Source: Candidatus Rokuibacteriota bacterium (GTDB lineage: Bacteria; Methylomirabilota; Methylomirabilia; Rokubacteriales; CSP1-6). From it: a stretch of DNA of 38,297 nucleotides. A program made the position numbers and the translations under genes. The stretch covers positions 1 to 38,297 of the forward strand of contig QHTD01000170.1 in NCBI GenBank assembly GCA_003220675.1, given 5' to 3'. The first letter of the stretch is position 1. Every line of letters starts with the position of its first letter. The notes beneath the pieces are model-generated. The model made no database searches. It was given only the letters and a program-made list of their open reading frames with translations, and was not told where the DNA came from. Of the stretch, positions 24,806 through 31,978 are shown piece by piece.

Positions 24806-26385
24806 AGCGGGTCCTCGTCACTGACGGCCTGGACGCCGTCGGCGTCGACGCGCTCCGCAAGCACGGGCTCGAGGTCGATGTCGCCGCGACGCTCCCGGAG
24901 CCGGCGCTCGTCGCGCGCATCGGCGAGTACGAGGGCCTGATCGTCCGCAGCGCCACCAAGGTCACGCGCGCCGTGCTGGCGGCGGGCCAGAAGCTCGAGG
25001 TCGTCGGCCGGGCGGGCGCGGGCGTGGACACGATCGACGTGGACGCCGCGACCGAGCGCGGCGTGATCGTGATGAACGCGCCAGGCGGCAACACGACCGC
25101 CGTCGCCGAGCACACCATGGCGCTGCTCCTGGCGCTCGCGCGGCGCGTTCCCGCGGCCGACGCCGCGCTCAAGGGCGGCCGCTGGGAAAAGAGCCGGCTC
25201 CAGGGCGTCGAGCTCTTCGGCAAGGTGCTGGGCGTTGTGGGGCTCGGACGCATCGGTTCCGAGGTCGCGCGGCGCGCGCTCGGCTTCCGCATGCACGTCA
25301 TCGCCTACGACCCCTATCTGACGCGGGAAGCGGCCGAGCGCCACAGTGTCGAGGCCGTCGAGCTGGATGAGCTCCTCGCCCGCTCGGACTTCATCACGAT
25401 CCACGTGCCGCTGACGGGAGACACGCGGCACCTGCTCGGCGAGGACGAGCTCGCCCGCGTCAAGCCCGGCGTCCGGATCATCAACTGTGCCCGTGGCGGC
25501 ATCGTGGACGAGCGGGCGCTCGCCGCCGCGATTCGCGCAACGCGCGTGGCGGGAGCGGCGCTCGACGTCTTCGAGCAGGAGCCGCCGCCCGCCGACCACC
25601 CGCTGCTCGGGCTCGAGCAGGTGATCGTCACGCCGCACCTGGGCGCCGCGACGGACGAGGCCCAGACGGCCGTGGCGCTCGCGATCGCCGCGCAGGTGGC
25701 CGACGCGCTCCTGCACGGGGTCGTCGTCAACGCGGTGAATCTCCCGTCGATCGACGCGGAGACGTCCCGCGAGCAGGCACCGTGGTACGGGCTCGCCGAG
25801 AAGATGGGACGCTTCCTCGCGCAGATGGCCGAGGGGCGGATGCAGGAGGCGCGCCTCACGTATTCCGGCGAGATCGCCGGGCGCTCGATCCCGACGCTCA
25901 CACTCGCGCTCGTCCGCGGCCTCCTCGGTGCGATCCTCTCTGAGCGCGTCACCGACGTGAACGCGCTGCCGATCGCGAAGTCACGCGGGCTCAAGATCAC
26001 GGAGACCTCCACGACGGAGGCCGAGGACTACGCGAGCCTCGTCGCGGCCGAGCTCGTGACCGACCGGGGGATCGCGTCGGTCGCGGGGACGGTCTTCTTC
26101 AAGCGCGAGGCGCGCTTTGTGCGGGTCGACGGCTTTCCGCTCGAGGCGCTGCCGCAAGGCTGGATGCTCGTCTTCGCCAACCTCGATGTCCCCGGCGTCA
26201 TCGGCCGCATCGGGACGCTCTGCGGCCGGGACGGTATCAACATCGCCGGCATGCAGCTCGGCCGCGAGCGGCGGGGCGGTCGCGCGGTCTCCATCCTGAA
26301 CCTCGACGACCCCATGCCCCCCGCGGCGCTCGACGAGATCCGGGCGATGCCCGACATCGTCTTCGCCAAGCTCGTCAAGCTCTAG
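24802..26385 (+). CDS. serA: D-3-phosphoglycerate dehydrogenase SerA
   Basis: SerA oxidises 3-phosphoglycerate to 3-phosphohydroxypyruvate with NAD+, the first step of serine synthesis. The 527-residue protein is the long form: catalytic and NAD domains (VLVTDGLDAVGVDALRKHG, GRAGAGVDTIDVDAATERGV, VVGLGRIGSEVARRALGF, INCARGGIVDERAL, TPHLGAAT), then the intervening ASB domain (about 325-445) and a C-terminal ACT domain (about 455-527, MLVFANLDVPGVIGRIGTLC). The ACT domain often binds serine for feedback control. The GTG start at 24802 overlaps the aminotransferase stop; the open frame continues far upstream, but only as a shadow. A structured gap follows. Confidence 0.95.
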   Translation: MKRVLVTDGLDAVGVDALRKHGLEVDVAATLPEPALVARIGEYEGLIVRSATKVTRAVLAAGQKLEVVGRAGAGVDTIDVDAATERGVIVMNAPGGNTTAVAEHTMALLLALARRVPAADAALKGGRWEKSRLQGVELFGKVLGVVGLGRIGSEVARRALGFRMHVIAYDPYLTREAAERHSVEAVELDELLARSDFITIHVPLTGDTRHLLGEDELARVKPGVRIINCARGGIVDERALAAAIRATRVAGAALDVFEQEPPPADHPLLGLEQVIVTPHLGAATDEAQTAVALAIAAQVADALLHGVVVNAVNLPSIDAETSREQAPWYGLAEKMGRFLAQMAEGRMQEARLTYSGEIAGRSIPTLTLALVRGLLGAILSERVTDVNALPIAKSRGLKITETSTTEAEDYASLVAAELVTDRGIASVAGTVFFKREARFVRVDGFPLEALPQGWMLVFANLDVPGVIGRIGTLCGRDGINIAGMQLGRERRGGRAVSILNLDDPMPPAALDEIRAMPDIVFAKLVKL

Positions 26386-26411
26386 GGAGCCTGTCGGAGT
26401 ATCGGGGAGCG

Positions 26412-26465
26412 CCAACGGCTGAGCATGGGTGCTCCGAGCGTTGGGGGGCCATGTCGGGGCCCCCC
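26412..26465. repeat. two adjoining stem-loops after serA
   Basis: The first structure pairs CCAACG (26412-26417) with CGTTGG (26439-26444) and, inside it, GAGCA (26421-26425) with TGCTC (26430-26434) around loop TGGG at 26426-26429. The second pairs GGGGGGCC (26443-26450) with GGCCCCCC (26458-26465), sharing two bases with the first, so only one can form fully at a time. No T-run follows. It lies 27 bases after the serA stop and may act as a factor-dependent or structural terminator, or as an attenuator. Confidence 0.6.
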
Positions 26466-26530
26466 ATTCCCGCCAGTTCGGAGTCGTCCTGCCCGACGAA
26501 CCGTCCGCCTGATCGCGCGCCGATTCGCGG

Positions 26531-26536
26531 TAGAAT
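26531..26536 (+). promoter_or_regulatory. TAGAAT, candidate -10 box of the phosphatase-hisZ-purA operon
   Basis: TAGAAT (5 of 6 match to TATAAT) is preceded by GCGG and lies 8 bases before GTG 26545. Transcription would begin at about 26543-26545, giving a leaderless mRNA. CTGATC at 26509-26514, 16 bases upstream, is only a weak -35. Its position after the stem-loops suggests a new transcription unit. Confidence 0.45.
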
Positions 26537-26544
26537 GGCAGGTT

Positions 26545-27168
26545 GTGAGGAAGCTCAGGCTCTTCGTCGTACGGCATGGGGAGACCGCGTGGTCGCGCGA
26601 GCGGAGGTTCGCCGGCGCCCGAGACGTCCCGCTCACCCCGGAGGGTCTCCGCCAGTGCGAGGCGGTGGCCCGCACGCTGGCGTCCCAGGGCGTGGCCGCG
26701 CTCTACGCGAGCCCGCTCGAGCGGGCTCGCGCCTCCGCGGAGGTGATCGCCAAGCCCCACCGGCTCACGGTCGAGATCGAGCCGGCGTTCCGCGAGATGG
26801 CGTTGGGCGAGTGGGAGGGGCTGACGCGCGAGGAGGTCGCCGCGCGTTTCCCCGCCGACTACGAGCGCTGGTGCACGGCGCCGCACCTCTTGCACCTCGC
26901 GGGAGGGGAGACCCTCGGCGAGGTCGCGGTGCGCGTGACGGCCGGCGTGCGCGAGCTCCAGGAAGCTCACGCGGGGGAGACCATCGTGCTCGTGAGCCAC
27001 GCGATCGTGATCCGGCTCATCGTGCTCGACGCGCTGGGCCTCGGCCACGAGCGCCTCTGGACCGTGGACGCCACGCCCGCGGGGATCACCGAGATCGAGT
27101 ACGAGCCCGGCTGGGCCACGGTGCATCGGATGAACACGCTCGCCCACCTCGAGGCGGTCGAGCGATGA
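26545..27168 (+). CDS. histidine phosphatase family protein (phosphoglycerate-mutase-like)
   Basis: This encodes a 207-residue member of the histidine phosphatase superfamily. The catalytic motif is FVVRHGETAWSRERRFAG (phospho-histidine in RHG), followed by VPLTPEGLRQ, ASPLERARASAEVIA, FREMALGEWEGLT and the second histidine in VLVSHAIVIRLIVLDAL. Members include GpmB/CobC-type phosphatases, cofactor-dependent mutases and the metal-independent phosphoserine phosphatases known from Hydrogenobacter. Size and motifs fit a phosphatase more than a glycolytic mutase. It lies directly after an aminotransferase-serA pair, so phosphoserine is a reasonable substrate (inference). GTG 26545 is the start nearest the conserved N-terminus. 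The stop overlaps hisZ. Confidence 0.88.
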   Translation: MRKLRLFVVRHGETAWSRERRFAGARDVPLTPEGLRQCEAVARTLASQGVAALYASPLERARASAEVIAKPHRLTVEIEPAFREMALGEWEGLTREEVAARFPADYERWCTAPHLLHLAGGETLGEVAVRVTAGVRELQEAHAGETIVLVSHAIVIRLIVLDALGLGHERLWTVDATPAGITEIEYEPGWATVHRMNTLAHLEAVER

Positions 27169-28469
27169 GGCCGCTACACCCGCAGCTCCCGAAGGGCGCG
27201 CGCGTCTACCTGCCGGATGAGGCGGCACGCAAGCGCCACGTGGAGGCGCGGCTGCTCGACGTCTTCACGCGGTGGGGCTACCGCGAGATCGTCACCTCCA
27301 CGTTCGAGTACGCGGATGTGCTCGCGATGGGTACCGACGAGGGCGTCCAGGAGAACATGTTCAAGCTCGTGGACCGCGAGACCGGCCGGATGCTCGCGCT
27401 CCGCGCCGACATCACGCCGCAGATCGCCCGGATCGTGGCGACGCGGCTCCGGGACGAGCCCAAGCCCATCCGCCTCGGGTACGTGACCAACGTGTTCCGC
27501 TACGACGAGCCGCAGGTATCGCACTACCGCGAGTTCTACCAGGCGGGCGTCGAGCTGATCGGGCTCGAGAAGCCGGAGGCCGAGGTCGAGATCATCGCGA
27601 TGGCGATCGAGGGGCTGCGCGCGCTCGGGCTCGAGCGCTTCCAGATCGACCTCGGACACCCCGACTTCTTCCGCGGGCTCTGCGAGGAGACGGGCGCAGA
27701 GCCGGCGCGCGTGCGCGAGCTCCGGGCGGCGCTCGCGCGCAAGGATGCCTCCGCGCTCGAGCGGCTCGTGAGCGACTCGACACCCGACGCGCACGTGCGT
27801 GAGGCGCTGCTGGCGCTGCCCACGCTCTTCGGCCACGAGGCCGTGCTCGACCGCGCCGCGGGCCTCGCGCGCAACAAGCGGTCGGCGAAGGCTCTCGCGA
27901 ACCTCGCGGAGGTGTACCGGCTCCTCACGATCTACGGGCTCGCCGACGTGGTCCTGCTCGACCTCGGGGAGGTGCGGGGCTTCGACTACTACTCCGGGAC
28001 CTACTTCGAAGCGTACGTGTCGGGCTTCGGCGCGTCGGTGGCCGCCGGTGGGCGGTACGATCACATGCTGGCGCGCTTCGGCTACGACTGCGCGGCGGTC
28101 GGCTTCGCCTTCGACGTGGCCCGTGTCCTCTCCGTGATGGAGACGCAGGGCGTCGCCGTCGAGCTGCCCGGGCCCGACTTCTTCATCATCGACTTCACAC
28201 GGGACAAGACCGCGGCGCTGTCCCTCGCGCGGCGGCTGCGCGATCTCGGCGCGTCGGTCGCGCGTGACATCATCAGTCGCGCGCTCGAAGAGTCGGTCGC
28301 CTACGCGCGCGCGCGGCACGTGCGCCACGTCCTGATCGTCGGGAGCCCGCTCACGGGCTCGCATCAACTGTTGGCGATGGACCTCGCGGACGGGTCCGAG
28401 CGCGTCCTGGCGGTCGCGGAGCTCCTGGCGGAGCCGGGACGCTTCTTCACGGAGATTGGCCATGCCTAA
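27165..28469 (+). CDS. hisZ: ATP phosphoribosyltransferase regulatory subunit HisZ
   Basis: HisZ is a histidyl-tRNA-synthetase-like protein that joins short-form HisG to form the first enzyme of histidine synthesis. The 434-residue product has the class II core (MFKLVDRETGRMLALRADITP, QIARIVATRL, NVFRYDEPQVSHYREFYQAG) with changes relative to true HisS, and motif GGRYDHMLARFG near residue 300. A C-terminal region of about 100 residues (FFIIDFTRDKTAALSLARR) resembles a reduced anticodon-binding domain. True HisRS cannot be excluded outright, but motif 2 wording and the hisZ-purA neighbourhood, seen in several lineages, favour HisZ. hisG is not in the window. ATG 27165 overlaps the phosphatase stop. 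Confidence 0.85.
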   Translation: MRPLHPQLPKGARVYLPDEAARKRHVEARLLDVFTRWGYREIVTSTFEYADVLAMGTDEGVQENMFKLVDRETGRMLALRADITPQIARIVATRLRDEPKPIRLGYVTNVFRYDEPQVSHYREFYQAGVELIGLEKPEAEVEIIAMAIEGLRALGLERFQIDLGHPDFFRGLCEETGAEPARVRELRAALARKDASALERLVSDSTPDAHVREALLALPTLFGHEAVLDRAAGLARNKRSAKALANLAEVYRLLTIYGLADVVLLDLGEVRGFDYYSGTYFEAYVSGFGASVAAGGRYDHMLARFGYDCAAVGFAFDVARVLSVMETQGVAVELPGPDFFIIDFTRDKTAALSLARRLRDLGASVARDIISRALEESVAYARARHVRHVLIVGSPLTGSHQLLAMDLADGSERVLAVAELLAEPGRFFTEIGHA

Positions 28470-29787
28470 CATCGTGGTCGTCGGCACGCAGTGGGGCGAC
28501 GAAGGGAAGGGGAAGGTCGTCGACGTCATCACGCCGCACGTGGACGTGGTCGTCCGCTACCAGGGCGGCAACAACGCGGGCCACACCGTCGTCGTCGGAC
28601 GGGAGAAGTACGTGCTCCAGTCGATCCCGTCGGGCATCCTGCATCGCGGCCGCCGCTGCGTCGTCGGCTGCGGCGTCGTCGTCAATCCCGGCGCGCTCAT
28701 CGAGGAGATGGAGGCGCTCGTCCGCCGAGGCGTGGTGCTGGACGGCAACCTCTTCATCTCGAAGAATGCGCACCTGATCATGCCCTACCATCCGGCGCTC
28801 GACCGCGCCTCCGAGGCCAAGCTGGGGTCACGCCGCATCGGGACCACCGGCAGGGGCGTCGGGCCCGCATACGTGGACAAGGCGGCGCGCGTCGGGATCC
28901 GCGTGGGCGACCTCCTCAACGAGCGGCTCTTTCGCGAGAAGCTCGAGATGAACGTGGCCCAGAAGAACCGGCTGCTGCGCGAGATCTACGACGCGCCGAC
29001 TTTTTCAGTGGCGGAGATCCTCGACCAGTATCTGCGCTATGCGGGCTGGCTCGCGCCGTACGTCACGGACACGGCGCTCCTGTTGACGCGCTGGATCGAG
29101 AGCGGCTACAGCGTGCTCTTCGAGGGCGCCCAGGGGACGATGCTCGACATCGACCACGGGACCTATCCCTTCATCACGTCGTCCTCGACGACGGCGGGCG
29201 GCGCCGCGACGGGCACGGGCGTGCCGCCGACGCGCATCCACGGCGTGCTGGGCGTCGCCAAGGCGTACACGACCCGAGTCGGCGGCGGCCCGTTCCCGGC
29301 CGAGATGTCGGGCAAGATCGCCGAGCATGTCCAGGCGCGCGGCAACGAGTACGGCTCGGTGACGGGGCGGCCGCGGCGCTGCGGCTGGTTCGACGCGATG
29401 GTGCTGCGGTATGCGGTGCGCGTCAACGGCCTCGACACGGTGGCCCTCACCAAGCTCGACGTCCTCGACCAGTGCGCGGCGATCAAGATCTGCACCGCCT
29501 ACCGCTACCAGGGCGGGATCCTCACGGACTTTCCCGAGGACGAAACGGTCGTCGCCGAGGCCGAGCCCGTCTACGAGGAGATCGAAGGCTGGCTCGCGAC
29601 GACGAGCGGCGCCAAGAACGAGGTCGATCTGCCGGCGAAGGCGCGCCGCTACCTCGAGCGGCTCGAGGAGCTGATCGGCGTGCCCTTCTGCCTGATCTCG
29701 ACCGGCGCGCAGCGCGACGAGACGATCCTGTGCGAGACCTCGCCGCTGCTCCGCTGGTTCCCCTCGGTCCGCTCGAGCGTGCTCTAG
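28462..29787 (+). CDS. purA: adenylosuccinate synthetase PurA
   Basis: PurA condenses IMP and aspartate with GTP to adenylosuccinate, the first committed step to AMP. The 441-residue protein starts MPNIVVVGTQWGDEGKGKVV, with catalytic Asp13 and His41 (NNAGHTVVV) in the same numbering as E. coli. Further signatures are GTTGRGVGPAYVDKAAR, FEGAQGTMLDIDHGTYPFIT, and the GTP/aspartate segment GVAKAYTTRVGGGPFP. ATG 28462 has GGAG at 28451-28454; TTG 28456 in the same frame is less likely. The start overlaps the last 8 bases of hisZ. The following small gene begins one base after the TAG. Confidence 0.96.
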   Translation: MPNIVVVGTQWGDEGKGKVVDVITPHVDVVVRYQGGNNAGHTVVVGREKYVLQSIPSGILHRGRRCVVGCGVVVNPGALIEEMEALVRRGVVLDGNLFISKNAHLIMPYHPALDRASEAKLGSRRIGTTGRGVGPAYVDKAARVGIRVGDLLNERLFREKLEMNVAQKNRLLREIYDAPTFSVAEILDQYLRYAGWLAPYVTDTALLLTRWIESGYSVLFEGAQGTMLDIDHGTYPFITSSSTTAGGAATGTGVPPTRIHGVLGVAKAYTTRVGGGPFPAEMSGKIAEHVQARGNEYGSVTGRPRRCGWFDAMVLRYAVRVNGLDTVALTKLDVLDQCAAIKICTAYRYQGGILTDFPEDETVVAEAEPVYEEIEGWLATTSGAKNEVDLPAKARRYLERLEELIGVPFCLISTGAQRDETILCETSPLLRWFPSVRSSVL

Positions 29788-29788
29788 C

Positions 29789-30121
29789 ATGGCGCGGCCG
29801 CCGATCTACCGGCTACTCTTCGTCGTCGGGCGCGAGCGCGAGCCGCTCTACGACTCACTCCGGCGCACGTTCGACGGCGACGACACCGTCCAGGTCGTTC
29901 TCGACCGTCGCGTCGGGGAGCGCCGCCGGCAGGAGTCCACCCCGCGTGCGGGCGAGCGCCGCCGGAGCGATCGCCGTGCCCAGCGCGACAGCGACGCGCT
30001 GCTCCGCGCGCGGGGCTATACGCTCGTCGACGTCGTGACCTTCCAGAGCCCGCCCGCCGGCACCCCCGAGTCCGCCCCTGAGCGGAAAGCGGTAGAATCT
30101 GACCAGCGCCCGCAGGTCTGA
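29789..30121 (+). CDS. small arginine-rich protein, paralogue of the protein at 77-310
   Basis: This encodes a 110-residue protein of unknown function, very basic in its middle. Order of segments: YRLLFVVGREREPLYDSLRR, a short acidic piece (GDDTVQ), VVLDRRVGERRRQ, a second cluster GERRRSDRRAQR, then LLRARGYTLVDVVTF and a Pro/Glu-rich tail. It matches the 77-residue protein at 77-310 segment by segment, which supports both frames. It has no signal peptide or membrane helix. ATG 29789 is placed one base after the purA stop, so it is probably translated by coupling. A TAGAAT promoter-like site for the downstream tRNA lies inside its last codons. Confidence 0.72.
   Translation: MARPPIYRLLFVVGREREPLYDSLRRTFDGDDTVQVVLDRRVGERRRQESTPRAGERRRSDRRAQRDSDALLRARGYTLVDVVTFQSPPAGTPESAPERKAVESDQRPQV
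30093..30098 (+). promoter_or_regulatory. TAGAAT, candidate -10 box of tRNA-Lys
   Basis: TAGAAT lies 26 bases before the tRNA 5' end, in the context GCGGTAGAAT, the same 10-mer seen before the phosphatase gene at 26527-26536. Transcription from here would give a leader of about 20 bases. A matching -35 is not evident. Confidence 0.5.
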
Positions 30122-30124
30122 GAC

Positions 30125-30200
30125 GAGCCGTTAGCTCAGTCGGTAGAGCACCTGACTTTTAATCAGGGGGTCCAGGGTTCGAATCCCTGACGGCTCACCA
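30125..30200 (+). tRNA. tRNA-Lys (anticodon TTT)
   Basis: A full cloverleaf can be folded by eye: acceptor GAGCCGT (30125-30131) with ACGGCTC (30190-30196), D-arm GCTC/GAGC, anticodon stem CCTGA (30151-30155) with TCAGG (30163-30167), loop CTTTTAA with anticodon TTT at 30158-30160, and T-arm CAGGG-TTCGAAT-CCCTG. Discriminator A is at 30197 and the CCA end is encoded (30198-30200). Length is 76 bases. It reads AAA and AAG lysine codons. It marks the boundary between the housekeeping block and the catabolic region downstream. Confidence 0.97.
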
Positions 30201-30236
30201 TTTCAACCACTGCCAGCTCATCGATCGTGCAGAAGC

Positions 30237-30986
30237 TCAGTGGAAGTGGATGCCGGCGTCGATCGTCAGCACCTGTCCGGTGACGGTATCCGCTCGGCAA
30301 AACGCCACGACCTGATTTGAGACGTCATCCGCACTGGTCGTCCGCTGGAGCACGGCCTGTTGACGCGCCGCTGCGGCCATTTCGGGCGTGAGGCGTTGTG
30401 CCATGCGCGTGCCCTCGACGAGTCCGGGAGCGACGCAGTTGACGGTGATCCGAGGCGCGAGCGCCACGGCGAGGCAGCGGGTGAGATGGACCAGCGCCGC
30501 CTTGCTCGTCGCATAGGCGATGCTACTGCCACCCGGCGACAGGCCCGCGACCGACGCGATGTTGACGATGCGACCGGCGCCCTGCTGCCGGAGGTGAGGC
30601 GCGGCCGCGCGCGCGAGCAGGAAGGGGCCGCGCGCGTTCGTGGCGTAGATCCGATCCCAGATGGCCGGTGTGAGGGCGTCGAGATCGGCGAACGGGATGC
30701 CGATGTTCCAGGCGGCGTTGTTGACGAGGATATCGAGCCGGCTCCACTGCCCCGCGGCCGCCTCGATGGCGGCGGCCACCGATGACGGGTCGGTCTGGTC
30801 CAGCCGAATCGCGGCTGTCCGCCGGCCGAGGCTCTCGACGCTCCGGCACGTGACCAGGGCGCCCTCGTGGTTATCCACATAGGTCACGACGACATCGGCT
30901 CCGGCCGCGGCGAGCCTGTACGCGATCCTTGCGCCGATCTCACCCGAAGCACCGGTCACGACGGCGACCCGGTCGTTCAGGTCCAT
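30237..30986 (-). CDS. SDR family oxidoreductase
   Basis: This encodes a 249-residue classical short-chain dehydrogenase/reductase. The cofactor motif VVTGASGEIGARIA near the N-terminus has Glu in place of the central Gly of the usual GxxxGIG. LDILVNNAAWN follows, then the catalytic Ser in IVNIASVAG and YATSK (Tyr and Lys of the triad), and NCVAPGLVEGTRM with the late TGQVLTIDAG. A substrate cannot be named. The gene runs opposite to the housekeeping block, with its 3' end 36 bases from the tRNA. It diverges from a second SDR across a 149-bp gap with a palindrome, so the two may be co-regulated. Confidence 0.9.
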   Translation of the reverse strand: MDLNDRVAVVTGASGEIGARIAYRLAAAGADVVVTYVDNHEGALVTCRSVESLGRRTAAIRLDQTDPSSVAAAIEAAAGQWSRLDILVNNAAWNIGIPFADLDALTPAIWDRIYATNARGPFLLARAAAPHLRQQGAGRIVNIASVAGLSPGGSSIAYATSKAALVHLTRCLAVALAPRITVNCVAPGLVEGTRMAQRLTPEMAAAARQQAVLQRTTSADDVSNQVVAFCRADTVTGQVLTIDAGIHFH

Positions 30987-31073
30987 CCGAATACTCAGGC
31001 GAACCGAGGGTTCAACGGCTTCATCTCGGAGGGGGGAGCGTAGGCGACATCATCTCTGAAAGCGCTGCATCGG

Positions 31074-31091
31074 TCAACCGCGGTTGATCAA
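31074..31091. promoter_or_regulatory. palindromic operator-like site between divergent SDR genes
   Basis: TCAACCGCGGTTGA at 31074-31087 is a perfect 14-bp palindrome. It overlaps a second palindrome, TTGATCAA at 31084-31091. It is placed in the 149-bp gap between the divergent SDR genes, about 88 bases from the minus-strand start and 45 from the plus-strand start, where a dimeric repressor or activator would be expected. No regulator gene is in the window. Confidence 0.5.
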
Positions 31092-31135
31092 GGCACCGGT
31101 CTGTTCTACCTTCGCTGCACATGAGGAGAGAGGGG

Positions 31136-31951
31136 ATGGCCGATCGGCAGGGATCCCCGCACGCCCGCCTCGACGGGCGCGTGGTGCTCGTCACGGGGGC
31201 AGCGCGCGGCATCGGCGCTGCGACCGGCCGACGCCTGGCCGCCGACGGCGCGAGGCTCGTGCTCGCTGACCTCGACGGGCCCGGCGTCGAGAAGGTGGCG
31301 GCCGAGCTGGGCCAGGTCGCGGTCCAGGCCGACGTCACGCGCCGGGATGACGTCGAGCGCATGATCGACGAGGCCTACAACCGCTGGGGCCGCCTCGACG
31401 TGCTCTTCAACAACGCAGGGGTCATCCGCGTGCAGCCGCTCCTGGAGGTCACGGAGGAGGAGTGGGACCGCGTGCTCGACGTGAACCTCCGCGCCGTCTT
31501 CTTCGTGCTCCAGGCCGCGGCCCGCCGGATGGTGCGCCAGGACCCGATGCCCGGCTCGGAGCTGCGCGGCAAGCTCATCCAGACGGCGTCGATCGCCGCC
31601 TACCGGGGCGGCAACTCCCTCATGACGCCGTACTCGGCGTCCAAGGCAGGGGTCGTGAGCCTCACGCGCAGCGCGGCGCAGTCGCTGGCTCCCTATCGGA
31701 TCACCTCCAACTGCGTCTGCCCCGGCGCCGTGGACACGGAGATGTGGCACCAGATCGCTCGCGAGTGGGGCGCGCTCGAGGGGCGGTCGCCCGACGAGGT
31801 GTGGCAGCGCCGCATCGCGCCGATCCCGCTCGGGCGCCCCGAGACGCCGGACGACGTGAGCCGCGTGGTGGCGTTCCTCGCCGGCCCCGACTCCGACTAC
31901 ATGACGGGCCAGGCCCTCAACGTCGACGGCGGCCTCGTCATGGGGAACTGA
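31136..31951 (+). CDS. SDR family oxidoreductase
   Basis: This encodes a 271-residue classical SDR, only distantly like its divergent neighbour. It has the full cofactor motif VLVTGAARGIGAATGRRLA, an acidic residue after strand 2 (LVLADLDGPG, which favours NAD over NADP), LDVLFNNAGVIR, ASIAAYRGG, the YSASK catalytic pair, and NCVCPGAVDTEMW followed by the C-terminal YMTGQALNVDGG. ATG 31136 was chosen because AGGAG at 31124-31128 lies 7 bases upstream; ATG 31121 in the same frame would add five residues (MRREG) without a ribosome site. It leads the LLM-hydrolase genes in one direction (27-bp gap), suggesting a shared catabolic operon. Confidence 0.92.
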   Translation: MADRQGSPHARLDGRVVLVTGAARGIGAATGRRLAADGARLVLADLDGPGVEKVAAELGQVAVQADVTRRDDVERMIDEAYNRWGRLDVLFNNAGVIRVQPLLEVTEEEWDRVLDVNLRAVFFVLQAAARRMVRQDPMPGSELRGKLIQTASIAAYRGGNSLMTPYSASKAGVVSLTRSAAQSLAPYRITSNCVCPGAVDTEMWHQIAREWGALEGRSPDEVWQRRIAPIPLGRPETPDDVSRVVAFLAGPDSDYMTGQALNVDGGLVMGN

Positions 31952-31978
31952 CTGCCGGACCCGGGAGGGCTAGCCCCC

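Noticed and set aside
30987-31073. Small gene between the divergent SDRs
   Set aside because: No frame has a plausible start, ribosome site and protein-like composition there; the gap is better explained as regulatory.
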